A stretch of DNA of 55,607 nucleotides from Byssochlamys sp. IMV 00236 (Eukaryota > Ascomycota > Eurotiomycetes > Eurotiales > Thermoascaceae). A model generated the notes under the pieces. It did not search any database and was not told the origin of the DNA. It worked only from the letters and a program-made list of their open reading frames with translations. Within the stretch, counting starts at the first letter, position 1; each line of letters opens with the position of its first letter. The stretch is from assembly GCA_001931875.2 (NCBI GenBank), contig MSJH02000806.1, positions 1 to 55,607 on the forward strand, read 5' to 3'. The position numbers and the translations under genes were made by a program. Positions 1 through 11,851 of this stretch are shown piece after piece.

Positions 1-95
1 ATATACCATGTGTCTTATATATATACGTAGAATAGTGTTCAAAAGCAGATTGAATCTGACTGGTGAAATCAACTCTCATAGAATTACAAGCGCAG

Positions 96-2008
96 CTACA
101 ACTTCGCCTGCTTATTCGACCCCTCATCCTTGACCCCTTGCCAAGCGAATTGGATTTTCTGCCCGACACCAGGCTCAACCACGACATTCACAACCGTAAC
201 GGTATTCGACTCCAGGAATCCATCCCTCGTAGCCTTCTCTAGCTCCTTTTCCGTGCGTACGAAGTATCCCTTCCCACCAAACATGGTAGCGAGTTGTTCA
301 TAGCGCGCCTCGTAGAGAAGACTAGTTGATCTGAGCCCCTTCTTGGAGTCCTCTTCTGATTTCGTATCGTTAGATATCGTTTGGTCCTGGAGGGTTTTCC
401 ATGCGTCTTCAGACGTGGTGTCGCCGTGATAGATGCCGGAGTTGTTCATGACGAAGATCAAGGCCGGGATGCGGTAGCGGGCCATGGTCTCGATTTCCAT
501 GGCGCTGAAGCCGAAGGCGCTGTCGCCTTCGAATGCGACGATTTTCTTCGGTCGAGAGATGGCCGCCGTTTGATCGGCTGGGTAGATGTTGTATGCAGCG
601 TGAGCTGCGATGACGTAGCCGAGACCGACGCCCATGGTGGCGTATGTGCCGGCATCGAGACGTTGACGGGGGTGGTTTAATGGGAAGATGGATCGGGAGA
701 TATCCATCGTGTTGGCTCCTTCGGAGACGTAGACGATCTGGCCATCCTCAGGGGCGCTGAGGGAATTCAGCGTGTTTTTGATGATATGGTACGCGCGTTG
801 GAAGGTAAGAGGAGTGTTTGGGGGGGTGGGTTTCAATGCAGCGTTTTCTGCCTTTGCTTCATTCTTCTTTGCAGACGAAGCCAGAAGTGATGGGAAGGAG
901 ATGCCACCGGATGGTCCTGGTTGATATTTCCAATTGGAGAGCTTGGTGGACAACTGCTCAACGACAAGGCCAATGTCGCCAATGATGCCGAGTTCTGCAT
1001 TGCCTGCATTTCGGCCAATTTCCTCTGCGCAGATATCGACCTGGATGATCTTTGCTGTGGGAGACCACTTCGGAGGGGCCCCGAAATGCAGAATCCAGTT
1101 CAGTCGGCCACCGAGAAGCAGCACTACATCAGCGTTCTTCAGCGCGGCACTTCGAGCACTCGAAGCGTTCAATGGGTGGGAGTCAGGGACCACACCCTTC
1201 CCCATGGGTGTAGGCAAGAAAGGGACTTGTGTCCGCTCAACCAGCTCACGTATCGCGGACTCTGCTCGCGCATAGGCTGCTCCCTTCCCGACGATGACCA
1301 GAGGCGCACGAGCAGATCTAAGTAACTGCGCGGCCTTCAAAATGGTGGCCGGGTCTCCGCTCGGCTTGGGCGGAGAAGGCAATAGCAGATTCTCAGGTGC
1401 CGGCAGCTTAAACTCAGCCGCTGCTTTGCCCTGGATGATATCCGCAGGGAGATCAACGAACGTCGGTCCAGGACGTCCATACCAGCACATCCTGTATGCA
1501 TTTCGAACCGCACCCGGGATTGAATCAAGAGAGTTCGCCCGAACAGCGAATTTCGTGTGCGGCGTCAGCAGAGAAATGGCATCCATCTCCTGGAAGGACC
1601 CCTTCGTCACAGCCGTCGTCTCGGACGAACCAGCAAGGACGAGTAGTGGGAAGTTATTAGCTGATGCATTTCCTATCTGAATATTGGTTTGTGTGTCAGT
1701 CTCAGCTTGAGAAAATACCAGGTAATGGCCGGCATCTCCAACCAGAAGGGGGATATGCTTACACCTGCGATAGCATGGAGAACTCCGGGCCCTCCAACCA
1801 CGAGACAGACACCTGGCCGTCCCGTCATATACCCATATACACTGGCGGCATAGCTGCAGGCCTGCTCATTACGGAACGCAATGAACCGGATTCCCAGATT
1901 GATCGCCTCTTCCGCGATGTCGACGACGGGAATTCCCACCAGGCCGAAGATGACCGTGACGCCCAAGTCGCGGAGCGCTCGGGCGATAATCTGAGCTCCG
2001 GTAGCCAT
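96..2008 (-). CDS. 2-hydroxyacyl-CoA lyase-type thiamine-diphosphate enzyme, peroxisomal (PTS1)
   Basis: Two exons, 1763-2008 and 96-1676, joined across an 86-nt intron (GTAAGC...TTCAG), give 608 residues. The protein belongs to the ThDP family with human HACL1, bacterial oxalyl-CoA decarboxylase and yeast Pxp1. It has the N-terminal ThDP-activating glutamate (RNEQAC, Glu48) and the C-terminal ThDP/Mg motif that starts [13 protein letters not shown] at about 466 and ends NN at 493-494. The last three residues are AKL, a PTS1 variant, so import into peroxisomes is inferred. Family members cleave 2-hydroxyacyl-CoA to formyl-CoA and a shortened aldehyde, or decarboxylate oxalyl-CoA. The sequence alone does not separate these; the peroxisomal tail favours the lyase. 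The start ATG at 2006-2008 is the first ATG of the exon and leads straight into the conserved N-terminus. The next gene upstream, on the same strand, is PEX5, the receptor for this kind of tail. Confidence 0.9.
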
Positions 2009-2583
2009 GACTGAACGATCAGCAGAAACAAAAAGACAAGAGACCAGCTCAACTGCTGGATGGTATTAGAGTGTCTCGATATGACTTCTATCAAGTCATT
2101 AATATTGACAGCGTAGAGCTCACTATCATCTCCTCGGCTGTTGATAATAAACTAACCCCGGATTGGGTGACGCAATGCCCGCGCGTTCGGGAGTTTCGGC
2201 TGCGCTTCCGAGCCGCGGCGTGGTTGGTTAAGTAGTGGTATACATAGGTAGTTACTCCCATGTTCATCTTCCTGAAGCTCAAGTCAAAAAGGTCATTAAT
2301 TAAGTATATGCTTGAGCAGCGATGAGATAAGATGGTCATACTAGTTCAAAACCAGAATGTAGATAAGACACCGCTTTTACTAATTCAACAACTCCTCAAA
2401 TGTATAGTTATTTATGCATTCCCTAGTACAAATCAAAATACAGCCATTGTATTTCCGATAACTAAATCAACCATGGTATCCAAAATGATCACGAAACATA
2501 TCTGCAGAGTGGAAATGCATCATCTCCTCTCTCCTTTTTTTCATTTAATACATCGTCCAAGAGAATAGCCGACAAATGGTGGC
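2009..2583. other. Intergenic, lyase promoter and PEX5 3' region
   Basis: No coding potential seen. This 575-bp stretch holds the promoter of the lyase gene (near 2009) and the 3' untranslated end of PEX5. It is AT-rich toward 2300-2560. The short open frames in it resemble no family I know. Confidence 0.6.
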
Positions 2584-4622
2584 CTAAAAGTCGAACTCCT
2601 TTCTGAAAACCGAGACATCCATTCCCGGCACTACCATGTCCGCCAGATCACGGCGTCCCATCTGACTGAATACCCTGCGCAACGTATCCCACAGGTTTGT
2701 GCTCTGGTTGTGACTGACATCGATCATGCGGTCCAACTCATCATCCCCGATACCGTCGACCCCTTCGACAATTTCTCGTGCTCGTTCTCTACCTTCCTCC
2801 TCCACAACACGGTGCATGGAGAGAGCTCCGAGAAGGTGCTGCGCTGCCTCGGGGTAACAGCCAATGTTGATGCACGAAACTCCGAGGTTGTAACGAGCAC
2901 GGACAAAGTTCGGGTTGATGGTCAGTGCCTTCTCATAGGCCTCGATGGCCTCCTCAGACCGACCAGAGTTGGCAAGGGTAGCTCCCAGCCGGTTCCACAG
3001 CAGGTGAAGCTGTTCCTGCTGGTTGGAAGTACCTGTCTCGGTGGATGCGAGGGCAGCAGTGAAGCAGTCAACAGCCTTGTCATATTCTTCAGCACAGTAG
3101 AAAAGAACACCCAAGCCGACCTGGACGTCGGGGTCCATTTGCTCGCCAGAAGGCGATAACTGAGCAGCACGGATGAAAAGATCAGTGACCTTTTCGTGCA
3201 AGGCATGTCGGTCGGTGAATCCCATGTCTGCATCGGAAGAGAGATCCTTCGGGTCAATGACTTGAGGATACTTGACAGAAAGCCAACGCTCGAGCGTACG
3301 GTATGCTGCAGAGTCGTATCCTTCGTTGGTGTAAGAAACAGCCAATCCCATCAGAGCGTCCAGGTTCTTAGGGTTCAGCTTGATCGCCTGTTCCAGGGCT
3401 CTGATTGCCGGGCTTTCCTTCTCGTTCTGTGCCTGTGCAGTTCCAAGGTACGTCCATGCTTCGACATGCTGAGGATCCTTTTGCACCGCAGCCTCGAAAG
3501 CAAGAGCTGCCAAAGACAGATTGCCACCTTCACGCATGATCTTAACTCCTTCTTCAAAGGGGTTGTTCACCGCGCGGAATGCGTTTTCAGGCTCGAACAA
3601 ATAATCACCGAGCTGGGGGTCGCGGAATCGAGTGTGGAGGTTGTCAAAACCTTCCCACTCCTCCAATTGGCCCATATGCAGGCTGTCGTCGGTTACATCG
3701 AATTTTGCATTTTCGGCCATTTTCCTGTTTGTATCCATCTGAGCTTTAATCCTCTCCCACACTCTCTCGAAGGACTCTTCGCGAGACTCGGTGCCTGCGG
3801 GGACTGACCTGTCAAGCTCATTCAATTCTGCCTCCATAGCCGCGTTGGCCTCCACATCCACGTCCTGGGTACCAGCCGTCTCCATTTCAGCGAACTGCGC
3901 CTCCCAGTTCTGATCGTCCAACTCCACCATCCGACCTTTGCCCTTGTCCTGCGTAGACATCTCTGCCGGTTGTTGTTGCTGCATGCCCATAGGACTATAG
4001 GCAGGTCGCATCATACCCATTCCACCCATATATCCCATGCCCATCGGTCGCTGGAATCCGCCGCTCATCAAAGGGCTGGGTGTAGATGTAATTGGACTCC
4101 CCGTGCGTGCCATGCCCGTCTGGTTATGTTGTTGGAAACGAGCAAACTCCGCAGGAGTGAAACCTGCACCGCCATTCATCATAGGAGCCTTTGGTCCTGC
4201 GAAGGCAGCTTCCATACGGGCTTGCTCGCCCGGGTCGAACTCTGCAGCCCAACCGGGAGAGCCGGTCCGCGGGGGTGCTGTCTGAAAGTTCTCGAGTTCT
4301 CTTCGCATCTGCTCCATGGCGAACGGTTGTGGCGGCCCCTGTGCCATATGGCCAGGCTGTTGCATGAACTCGTCCATCATCTAGAGACAAGACCAGATTT
4401 GTCAGCCCAACTGTCCGGGTGACGCATCGATAGAAAGGATGGGATAGATACCTGATCCTGTCCACCAACCATGCCCTGGGACCGCATGCTTTCTTGCATG
4501 CCCCCTGGGCCTCTGCCCACCAGCCTGTCTCTCTGGAGGGACTTGTCATCTTGTACATGTTTCGTAAACTGTGCAAGCGGGTTGGCCGCCGTAGAGCACT
4601 CGGCGCCACCGAGGAACGACAT
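2584..4622 (-). CDS. pex5: Peroxisomal targeting signal receptor PEX5
   Basis: Exons 4452-4622 and 2584-4380 flank a 71-nt intron (GTATCT...TCTAG) and encode 655 residues. Exon 1 carries the characteristic fungal Pex5 N-terminus, MSFLGGAEC with Cys9, the conserved cysteine that is monoubiquitinated for receptor recycling. WxxxF-type motifs, which bind Pex14 and Pex13, are visible at W101-F105 (WAAEF) and W216-F220 (WEAQF). The C-terminal half is a TPR array with units such as AWTYLGTAQAQNEKESPAI and the tandem motif RSEEAIEAYEKALTINP; it forms the pocket for C-terminal SKL-like signals. Pex5 binds matrix enzymes in the cytosol and cycles through the peroxisomal membrane. Exon 2 opens with Met-Met-Asp, so a prediction that misses exon 1 would still look like a full gene but would lack Cys9. 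A CACGTG element lies about 265 bp upstream of the start. Confidence 0.96.
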
Positions 4623-5339
4623 GGTGAAATCCCGCAGCGCAATATATCCGGCAACGGTGGTCGACTGATTATATCTCGGGTTGTATAGAGCCGCTAACGA
4701 CGAACGAAGGACGAGAAAGATAGATAGAAGATGGAAGGCAAACGATGACTGAGAGAAAGGCTATGTAAGTGCGGAGAAAAGAGAGTTGGAGAAATTGAGC
4801 GCCGGTAGATGCATGGAAGCACCGATCAACGCCGACGTGGGGAGAGCGGACGGCTTTGTTGCCGAGGCTCCCGCCTGGTCCGCGGTCACGTGGCGAAGGT
4901 TCCAGGTCCGAGGGGCGTTCATGGGAGAATTATTATTATGGTTATTCCATCTAGTTAATCAAAGTAGAGATATATATATAGTGCTAGAGGAACCCACATA
5001 AACCTTTTATAGTACTCACGGTAGGCATAAATAACTGTATCTCTCCCGCGTCGTCTATCATTAGAATGCTATCCCAGGTAACCCAGTATACTACAAGTGC
5101 TTTGCCCATTGAATACATGACACAGTTTTAGAAAACAGAGATTGGTAGTAAAGACGCAGGAGCAGACGTCTTCCAGCAGAGAATCTCACCCATGCAGCAG
5201 TAGCAATAACGCCTATTGCCAGTTTCCAGGTCGAACAAGTGACGAATGCACACTGGAAAGGAATATACCTTTCCAAGACCGAATTTGAGATATTTTCTTG
5301 TTTTTGTAATGCACAATCCCGACCATTCATTCTGCAGTC
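4623..5339. other. PEX5 promoter region
   Basis: Intergenic stretch of 717 bp with no supported gene. It contains a CACGTG site at 4887-4892, a short TA run near 4970-4980, and the 3' untranslated end of the RRM gene on its right. Confidence 0.55.
4887..4892. promoter_or_regulatory. CACGTG element upstream of PEX5
   Basis: The palindrome CACGTG sits in the context GGTCACGTGGC, 265 bp before the PEX5 start codon. It is the core site of basic helix-loop-helix factors such as Cbf1. Function is inferred from motif and position only. Confidence 0.4.
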
Positions 5340-6446
5340 TCAGTTGGGTCCAGATTCGGTTTCAGGTTCGATAGGTTGACTGGAGATCCTCCGTCGGTTA
5401 CGGTACTCAGCACCGTCCCGGTTCGTGTAACTGTAATCGACGCGAAGCTTCCTGCCGTAGGGGGCCTTTCCGCTGAGGATTTCAAATGCAGCTTCAGCGC
5501 TAGGAACATCGAGGAAATCGGCGTGTGCGAAACCCCTGGGCTGACCGGTTTTACGGTCGACAGCCACCCGGACGTCGATCACATTCTCAACGTCCTTGAA
5601 CAGGTCGTTGAGGTCACGGTCAGTCATGTCAAAGGCCATGTTTCCAATGAAAAGAGTCTTGGAGGGAGTCTGGCGAGGCCTGTTGCGGCGACCGGCATTT
5701 GACTGCGCGAACTGCGCGACAATGCGACGGCCCTCGAAGACCTGCATGTTCATGCCGTGGATGGCGCGCTGGGCCGACTCGACATTATCGAAGGTAACGT
5801 AACCGAAACTAGACACATGAGACAGTCAGAATTATGCGCTTTTAGGAGACTGTTTCAATACCCCAGAACATCGGGACAGCCGCTATCATAACTCACCCTT
5901 TACTCAAACCCCGGTTGTCATGGACAATTCTGGCAGTCTCAACAACGCCGAATTTCTGCATCTGATTTTTCAGATCCTCCGCAGTGACATCGAAAAACAG
6001 GTTTCCAACATAAATAGTCTCCTTAGGCTCCGGAGGAGCCATCACTGGCCGCCGGGATGGCAGCGGTTCAGTCTCCGGCGCAGCATCAGTAGCAGCTTCA
6101 GTTGTCGCCTGCGCAGTCTCTGAGGCAGCGGACTCAGCAATAGGGTCTACCACAGGTGTCTTTTCTTGGTCCGCAGAAGCGGATGCATCCTTTGCGGTCT
6201 CGTTGCTGTTCCATCGTTGCTGGAAAGCATAGCGCGGCAACTGGCGATTTAATTGAAGGACAGAGGGAGTAACGGTGGTAATTGACCTCGGCTTAGCAAG
6301 AACTGAAGTTGAAGGAGAGGAAAGGAGTCGAAAAGCTGCTCGTCGGAAGCAATACCTGCGGAGATTTGTATCAGCTAACGCGATCTTTTTCGTCTTTCCC
6401 CCCCAAAAAAAGAACATATTCCATTGTGACCATGTAAAACTTACAT
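5340..6446 (-). CDS. Mitochondrial RNA-binding protein with two RRM domains; start codon split by an intron
   Basis: Exons are 6445-6446 (only the bases AT), 5897-6355 and 5340-5808, giving 309 residues. Intron 1 (89 nt, GTAAGT...CGCAG) separates AT from G of the initiator ATG; intron 2 is 88 nt (GTGAGT...TCTAG). The joined product begins MYCFRRAAFRLLSSPSTS, which is Arg/Ser-rich, lacks acidic residues and suits a mitochondrial presequence. An acidic, Ala/Thr-rich linker follows. RRM1 has RNP2 IYVGNLFF and RNP1 KGFGYVTF; the second intron falls inside RNP1, which confirms that junction. RRM2 has RNP2 LFIGNMAF and RNP1 RGFAHADF. Two RRMs behind a presequence suggest a role in mitochondrial RNA processing or stability; the target is unknown. 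Alternative: an ATG at 6415-6417 would read through the intron and start MFFFWGG, which spoils the presequence and seems unlikely. Confidence 0.88.
6356..6444 (-). other. Intron that interrupts the initiator ATG
   Basis: The donor GTAAGT begins with the G of the genomic ATG, so unspliced RNA reads ATG TAA, a start directly followed by a stop. After splicing, AT joins the G that precedes TATTGC and makes a functional ATG in the frame of the RRM protein. A CTGAT branch-like sequence lies shortly before the acceptor. Confidence 0.8.
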
Positions 6447-6618
6447 CTTGAAATAAATGGGTATCCGAAAACTGGGTTCAGAAAATATTAAAGCAAATAA
6501 AAGAGATGCAGATTGAATCAGCCTGGCAGTAAGGATGGGATGCCGACAGACTCTCGCGCTGAGAAAAGTTCGACCCGCTGGACTTATCGACACAATCTCC
6601 ACATCGGCCCATGCGGGT

Positions 6619-6624
6619 CACGTG
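6619..6624. promoter_or_regulatory. CACGTG element upstream of the RRM gene
   Basis: CACGTG in the context GGTCACGTGTC, the same GTCACGTG core as upstream of PEX5. Assigned as a possible bHLH (Cbf1-type) site from sequence and position only. Confidence 0.35.
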
Positions 6625-6823
6625 TCAGCATCCAGAGTCCAGTCAATAATACTAAGCCGAAGAACGCTATTACTATTCAATTGGTTTGCAAGACTATCAT
6701 TTGTCCTAATATGACTTAGTGGGTATTTTACTAACATGTGGTATATTTCAGGTCACTTTTCATAACTATCCTGTAATTGCCTATGTAAATTTGTCGGCGC
6801 ACAAAGCGAACGTATACCTATTG

Positions 6824-6921
6824 AGGTAAATATAAGTTCAAATTCCCCCTAGACCTAGAAGCAAGCAAGCAATTCAAGGTATTCAGGCCAGAACTTGCCT
6901 CCGTGCATTCAATATTCGACA
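6824..6921 (+). repeat. Dispersed repeat, copy A
   Basis: About 98 bp that align without large gaps to the reverse strand of 52376-52472. A perfect shared core reads CTAGAAGCAAGCAAGCAATT, and the flanking blocks differ mainly by C/T and G/A changes. The left part, TTCAAATTCCCCCTAGACC, looks like a tRNA T-loop and 3' acceptor strand, so a tRNA-derived element is possible. No flanking direct repeats or coding sequence were seen. Confidence 0.65.
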
Positions 6922-7379
6922 AAATGCCATATGGATGACACTCTACAGAAGCAAAACAATATTTACGACAACGGTTGAAAGCAACCTTACTGACAAATCG
7001 ATCCAGCAGAATTCGTATATGACCGCCGATATGTACTCGTTCTACTAGGAAGCTATTCGATACTCTATTCAGTTATGAGACGAGAAAAGGCACTAAACCG
7101 CCGTGCGAGAGAGAGAAATGATCTAAGCCAGATGACCCCCAGGAATAGAGACCCATATGGCAGAATGTGCAAGGGACAGTAACTGTAACGAAATCTCGTA
7201 ATATACATACATAGTATGTGGATGACACCGTTTCCTATCGTCGCTTTTTCCGCCATAGTCAGAATATCTCCCGTTAAACCATCAAATCTTTGCTGTCATT
7301 CCCACTTTTGTGAGAGAAAGGAACCGGGTATAAGACATATCCATTTCGAAGGCCAAATAATCACACAACTGCAGACAAA

Positions 7380-10197
7380 TCACATCGCTCCCTGACTCCT
7401 GCCAAGGCCACCTGGCGGTTGAGATGGGCTGTTATTATCATTACTGAGATTCATGAAAACACCGTTGTCCGGGCTAGGTCCATTATCGTAATTAGACTGG
7501 GAGGGGAATAATCCGGGCAGTGGTCGATATGGGTTCCGAGACACCTCAGGGACACCGTTGCGCGCTGTTGGGACCGTGGATGGAGATATAGGGGATAGTG
7601 ACGGTTGCTGTTGCATGTCTAACATCGGCCATAGTTGATTTGATGGATCGAAATTCGAGCTCTGGATGTAGCTATCCCACGCTTCCTACACTCGCACTTA
7701 GCTATTGGCCAAACATAGGTCTAAGAGGGGGTAAGCACATACCCAGTCCAAATTCACCGGCTGCATATCCGGCATAACGCCCAGCATGCTAAAAGGCGAA
7801 GTAGCACCCTGCGGTATGCCGGGGACGCCTAGACCACCGCCCGGGGGCGATAAGGTCTCTGCCATTCGGAATGTCGGGTCACTGAACCCCGCGGTTCCTG
7901 AGTTTAACGGGCTCATGCCACTGCTTAACAGTCCCAGAGTCATCGCAGCGTTCTCCTTCTCGTCCTGTGACTCAAAGACAGGTGCAGAAGCAGTGCTGGT
8001 CTCCGTACCCTGAGGTGCAAGATGTAGCTTTGTGAGCATCACTCCAAGAATGGAGGATGCTTTCCAGGCCTCTATTGACTGGTCACGAAGATCATCCCAA
8101 ATCTCCTTAGAGCGTCTAATGGTAGCCAACATCTCATCTCGACGTTCCACGCCCCATGCATAGGTGTCTCCGGAAGGCCTCCCGGCCGCTTGCAATTGTA
8201 GCCCGTGGTACAAATCAAGGCAGACAACGGTTGCAGCAAGCAAGAAATCATTCGAGCTAAGAGACATTACCTGATGAGTTAATGCTCGCAGGCGGCCATT
8301 GGGGCGGGTTTCCCCATGTAAGATTGACTGGTAACTCAATAGTTCCAGTGATGAATCAATGCAAGTCCGGCGTGAGTGCGTGAAGCGGGGATTTTCTCGC
8401 GCTCGACCGAGATAACGTCGATGTAAGACAACTTGAGCTTTGTGGTAAGTGCTCATGATCTAAGTTCAGTCAGTAAAGTGATTGAGCTGGATCTCTCCAT
8501 CGTTGTAAACGTACGTTAAATCTTGACACTATCAGGGAAGCAGGATCCAATTGACACTCTTCCATAGGGCGTACTTGAAGATGTTCTGGGATCATATCTC
8601 GAGCCCGACGCAGTTCGCTGTCGATTTCCATGACCGTCTCATACGGCCCGCTTTTCATAGAGGAGGTGTGCTCGATGACCCTCCCGAACGTAAATGCGAT
8701 TCGAGCCTTCGCTATCAAATATGAAATTGGGGTGGGTTCGCTCGAAGGACGTGGAGGTGGCAGTTCCTTGCAGCTTTCGTCGAAATCCTCATCATATAAA
8801 TTTCTCGGCAATTCGGTGTCGCTGTCCCCGGAGCGAATCATGCTTGGGAGTCCAGCCTGGAAGGAAAATAGAAGGTCTGCCTGTTTAACAAATGTCCAGA
8901 CTCTCCTACGCATCTCTCCCTGGAACGGTGTAATGTTGGGAAACGACTTTGAGTCCCTATGGTACCCCATTCGCATAGCCAGCCGCGCGATCATCCCGAC
9001 CAATATCCACACTGATGTCTCCGTTTCCCTAGTCTGGCTGTAGTCCGCGTGAAGATGAAGAATTAAAGTTTCAATTAGATGCGGATGGGGTTTCGTATAG
9101 TCCGCCAATGTCAGACATTGTGCCATCATATTTCTATACGTCCCTGCCATGTCCAACGATTTCCCACGAAATTCGGGCGGTTCATCTCCATCTCTGTGAT
9201 AAGACAGCATAGCGAGTCTCATCATCACGAAGAGCATGCCTACCCAAACAATACACGTTTGCGAAGGGTCTTCCCAGTGGCGGTTGTACTCCTTCTGGAA
9301 CGTTGGTCCGTGGAGGATATGCGTTGACGGGTCATAACTGTTGAAATACCGTGCAATAAGTATGTCGGTCGTGTATCGGGAAGGGAAAGAAGACATGATT
9401 TCTGCCTGGCTCAAAGGCTTCACAGTACCAAAAAGCAATGCGGAACCTGAAAAATCAGTATCCTTTCTCAAGGCCTTGACCTTCTCAGCTTGTTCTTCAT
9501 ATTGCTTTTTATGTACCGTGAAATAGTTCCGGACTTCCGCTATCTGTATGAGTTGTTAGGACACGGACAACCCAGCCGGTTCGAAAAGAGGCTTTCTTAC
9601 ATCATTAAGTACTGAAGCCCAGTGTGCATCACTGATGTAATAAGATTTGTTGTTGTCGACTTTCATTATCCCAAACGATTTTGTGACCTGTTCGGTATCG
9701 CTTTCTTCCTGGCCGTCCATCTCGAGCTCGTCCCCATTAGTCTCGTTAGAAGTTCGACCTGAATCAATACTGCTATGGCCTGAGATCGCTGCCGCTGCCG
9801 CAGTCGGCCCCGCAGACTGGGAGCCATTCGTCATCAAGGAAAGAACGAGGCCTTCCAGCCTGTCTATCCTGTTCTGCATATCATCTGGCGTTGCCACTGC
9901 ATTCTGGTTCAAGGTTGTCTTCTTCCGGACCCCAGGTTGGGCATAGGTGCAAGAGGCCGAATCGCCCCGCTTAACGCAATTCTCACATGGGTGAGAACGG
10001 TTGCATTTAAGCCTGCAGACCATGTTAGCAATGTTTGGCCTCTGCCATGGTGAAGGGTCTCACAAGACTCACTTCCGGTGCCGACATGGTGCACAAGATA
10101 GAGGAACTCGATTCCTCTTCCTGATGACTCTGAACTGACCTTCAGGCGAGTGTGCGCCCACACTGGAGGACGTAGTCGAAGGCGGAGTCGGAGACAT
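7380..10197 (-). CDS. Zn2Cys6 fungal-specific transcription factor
   Basis: Five exons, 10073-10197, 9601-10012, 8515-9543, 7743-8459 and 7380-7685, stay in frame over four introns of 55-60 nt and give 862 residues. The zinc cluster near residues 34-65 reads CAPCRHRK then LKCNRSHPCENC and ends in a cysteine before TYAQPG, a CX2CX6CX5CX2CX8C pattern; intron 1 splits it at the lysine codon. A short heptad region follows (MQNRIDRLEGLVLSLM), a likely dimerisation coil. The middle holds the fungal transcription-factor homology domain (FNSYDPSTHILHGPTF; MRMGYHRD; MRRRVWTFVKQADLLFSFQ). The tail is Pro/Ser/Gln/Asn-rich, suitable for activation. It is expected to bind CGG-type half sites in the nucleus. 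Targets cannot be read from the sequence. A 1.65-kb gap upstream may hold a long promoter or leader. Confidence 0.9.
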
Positions 10198-11851
10198 TTC
10201 GCGCGCAAGCTGACTCTGGACTATCCTTTCAGACTAGCAGTAACAGCTGGTTCTGCAGCGCGCTGACACCCCTCCCCGGTATGTGTGCGCGCTATGCTAC
10301 CGTCAAGTCAGGCGCCCCCTATTCCGTATACTGTTCGTGAGCGCTGTCGTTGAGAGAGGGCTGCGAACAGGGCGAAGGTCGCGTCCAACCACAGATAGCG
10401 TCACTGTGTCGCCTCAGTGTTTTGCAACCTTTCTGGCTTGTCAATTATGTGCGAGCTAGAGTCACCTCAGACCCCAGAAAGCTAACAGGCTCCCAGGTGT
10501 TACTCCAGGTCTGGCAGTGACTAGACCAGCACGTCAGTAGCGAGGCACCCGATCGGCCACGGTCGCAGTCAATTTGATACCAGGCCGGTTGTCTTCCGTC
10601 ACGGTTTCACCCGTTGCTTTGCACGGTAGGTATTTTGCTGCTGGCTGTTTTACCCAGCTCGCAGCAGATATGCGATCAGAAAAGAAAAGGGACCCGATAT
10701 CTGTGGTTATAAATCGAATTAGCATCGCGATCGGTGAACCGGTGCGGGGCGCGGTGCTCGATTACGCGCAAAAACACACCTTTTGTCCACAAGAACGTCC
10801 CGTCGTAGATTCAGATAGAGCCAAATCAATGCGATATGCTCGTCAGCACGAGTCTGCGCGATGGAAACGAGCTGAACTGCGCAAGGTGGGCGGACGGCGG
10901 TAGAAGTTGTCGCGATGCAACCTGGTGACTTCAGACGAGCGAACCTCAACGGTGAACCTTATCTCTCTCTCTGCCGTCCTGACCGCCCGCCGATACAGAG
11001 CCTCGCAGTGTTGTATCGCGCAGAATCGAGCTTGGTTAGTATCTATTGATAATTTGTTACGGGTGCAGCACCTCGGTGGTTTATATCCTGCCACTACGGC
11101 GATCGTCGCAGGTATGAATTATTATCAGCGCCTGGAGGACGGCGTGCTGGACGGTGTGTCGCCCATGCGCTACTACGCTTTAGTTGCTGGTTTAGCGGCC
11201 GTTCATCCTCACCACCGTCGAAGTCAGGCATGCTTTTCACGCCTCTGGATGGTTGAGCCACCACGTTCCTCGACTCTTGAGTTTCGATCCCGCTCCACTT
11301 GGGAGCTAGGGTCTTTTGACGGCCACCGTGATGCCTATTGCTGCACTCCAGTCAGAACTCCCATGCGATGTTAACAAAGAGTACGTACCGAACCTACAAG
11401 CAATAATACCTCTATGCCATTCTACCATCCCATTCATGCATATCGGAACTGATAACAGCCAGTCAGATTACCACCACGCTAGATAGCCCCTCCTGTCATC
11501 TGTTTTGAGTCATGGCAGTCTCCGGTAAGCAGCAAATCCGATGCAGCTGAAAACAAGGCCGAGCTAGGTCGGAGTTTTGTCTAGTTAAGGATTCAGATAT
11601 ATGACCAATGGTCGGATATCAACAGCGACTATCCCTCTAAAAGCCAAAAGGGTGGCTCTCAGAGACAAAAGGGGATGACATCCGTGAACTTCCGCCAAGG
11701 CCGCATGGTCTAGTCGCTTTCAAATATATATAGAGAGGAATGCTTAACGACCGTACTTTTCTACAATATATCCATGATACTCTGATTAATAGAACATCAG
11801 CTAAGATATAATTTCATTGGTATCCAGAACCTAATTTCCTTCTATACATTT
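10198..11851. other. Long intergenic stretch between two regulator genes
   Basis: This 1654-bp stretch contains no gene I can support. The first 1.1 kb is fairly GC-rich, the last 400 bp AT-rich. Open frames on both strands overlap each other, lack clean splice signals and resemble no known family. It most likely holds promoter and leader sequence of the regulator that starts at 10197. Confidence 0.5.

Larger units (their letters stand above)
6447..7379. other. RRM gene promoter and regulator 3' region
   Basis: This 933-bp gap has no supported gene. It holds a CACGTG site (6619-6624) 173 bp upstream of the split start codon, a dispersed repeat copy (6824-6921), and presumed 3' untranslated sequence of the Zn2Cys6 gene. 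Confidence 0.55.

Noticed and set aside
2584..4380. PEX5 as a single-exon gene starting MMDEF
   Set aside because: The upstream exon encodes the conserved MSFLGGAEC start with Cys9 and is joined by a normal 71-nt intron.
6356..6417. Alternative start MFFFWGG for the RRM protein
   Set aside because: It lies inside a canonical intron and would replace a good mitochondrial presequence start with an odd hydrophobic stretch.
10907..11374. 155-codon plus-strand frame in the gap between two regulators
   Set aside because: Composition looks random and overlapping frames on the other strand are equally long.
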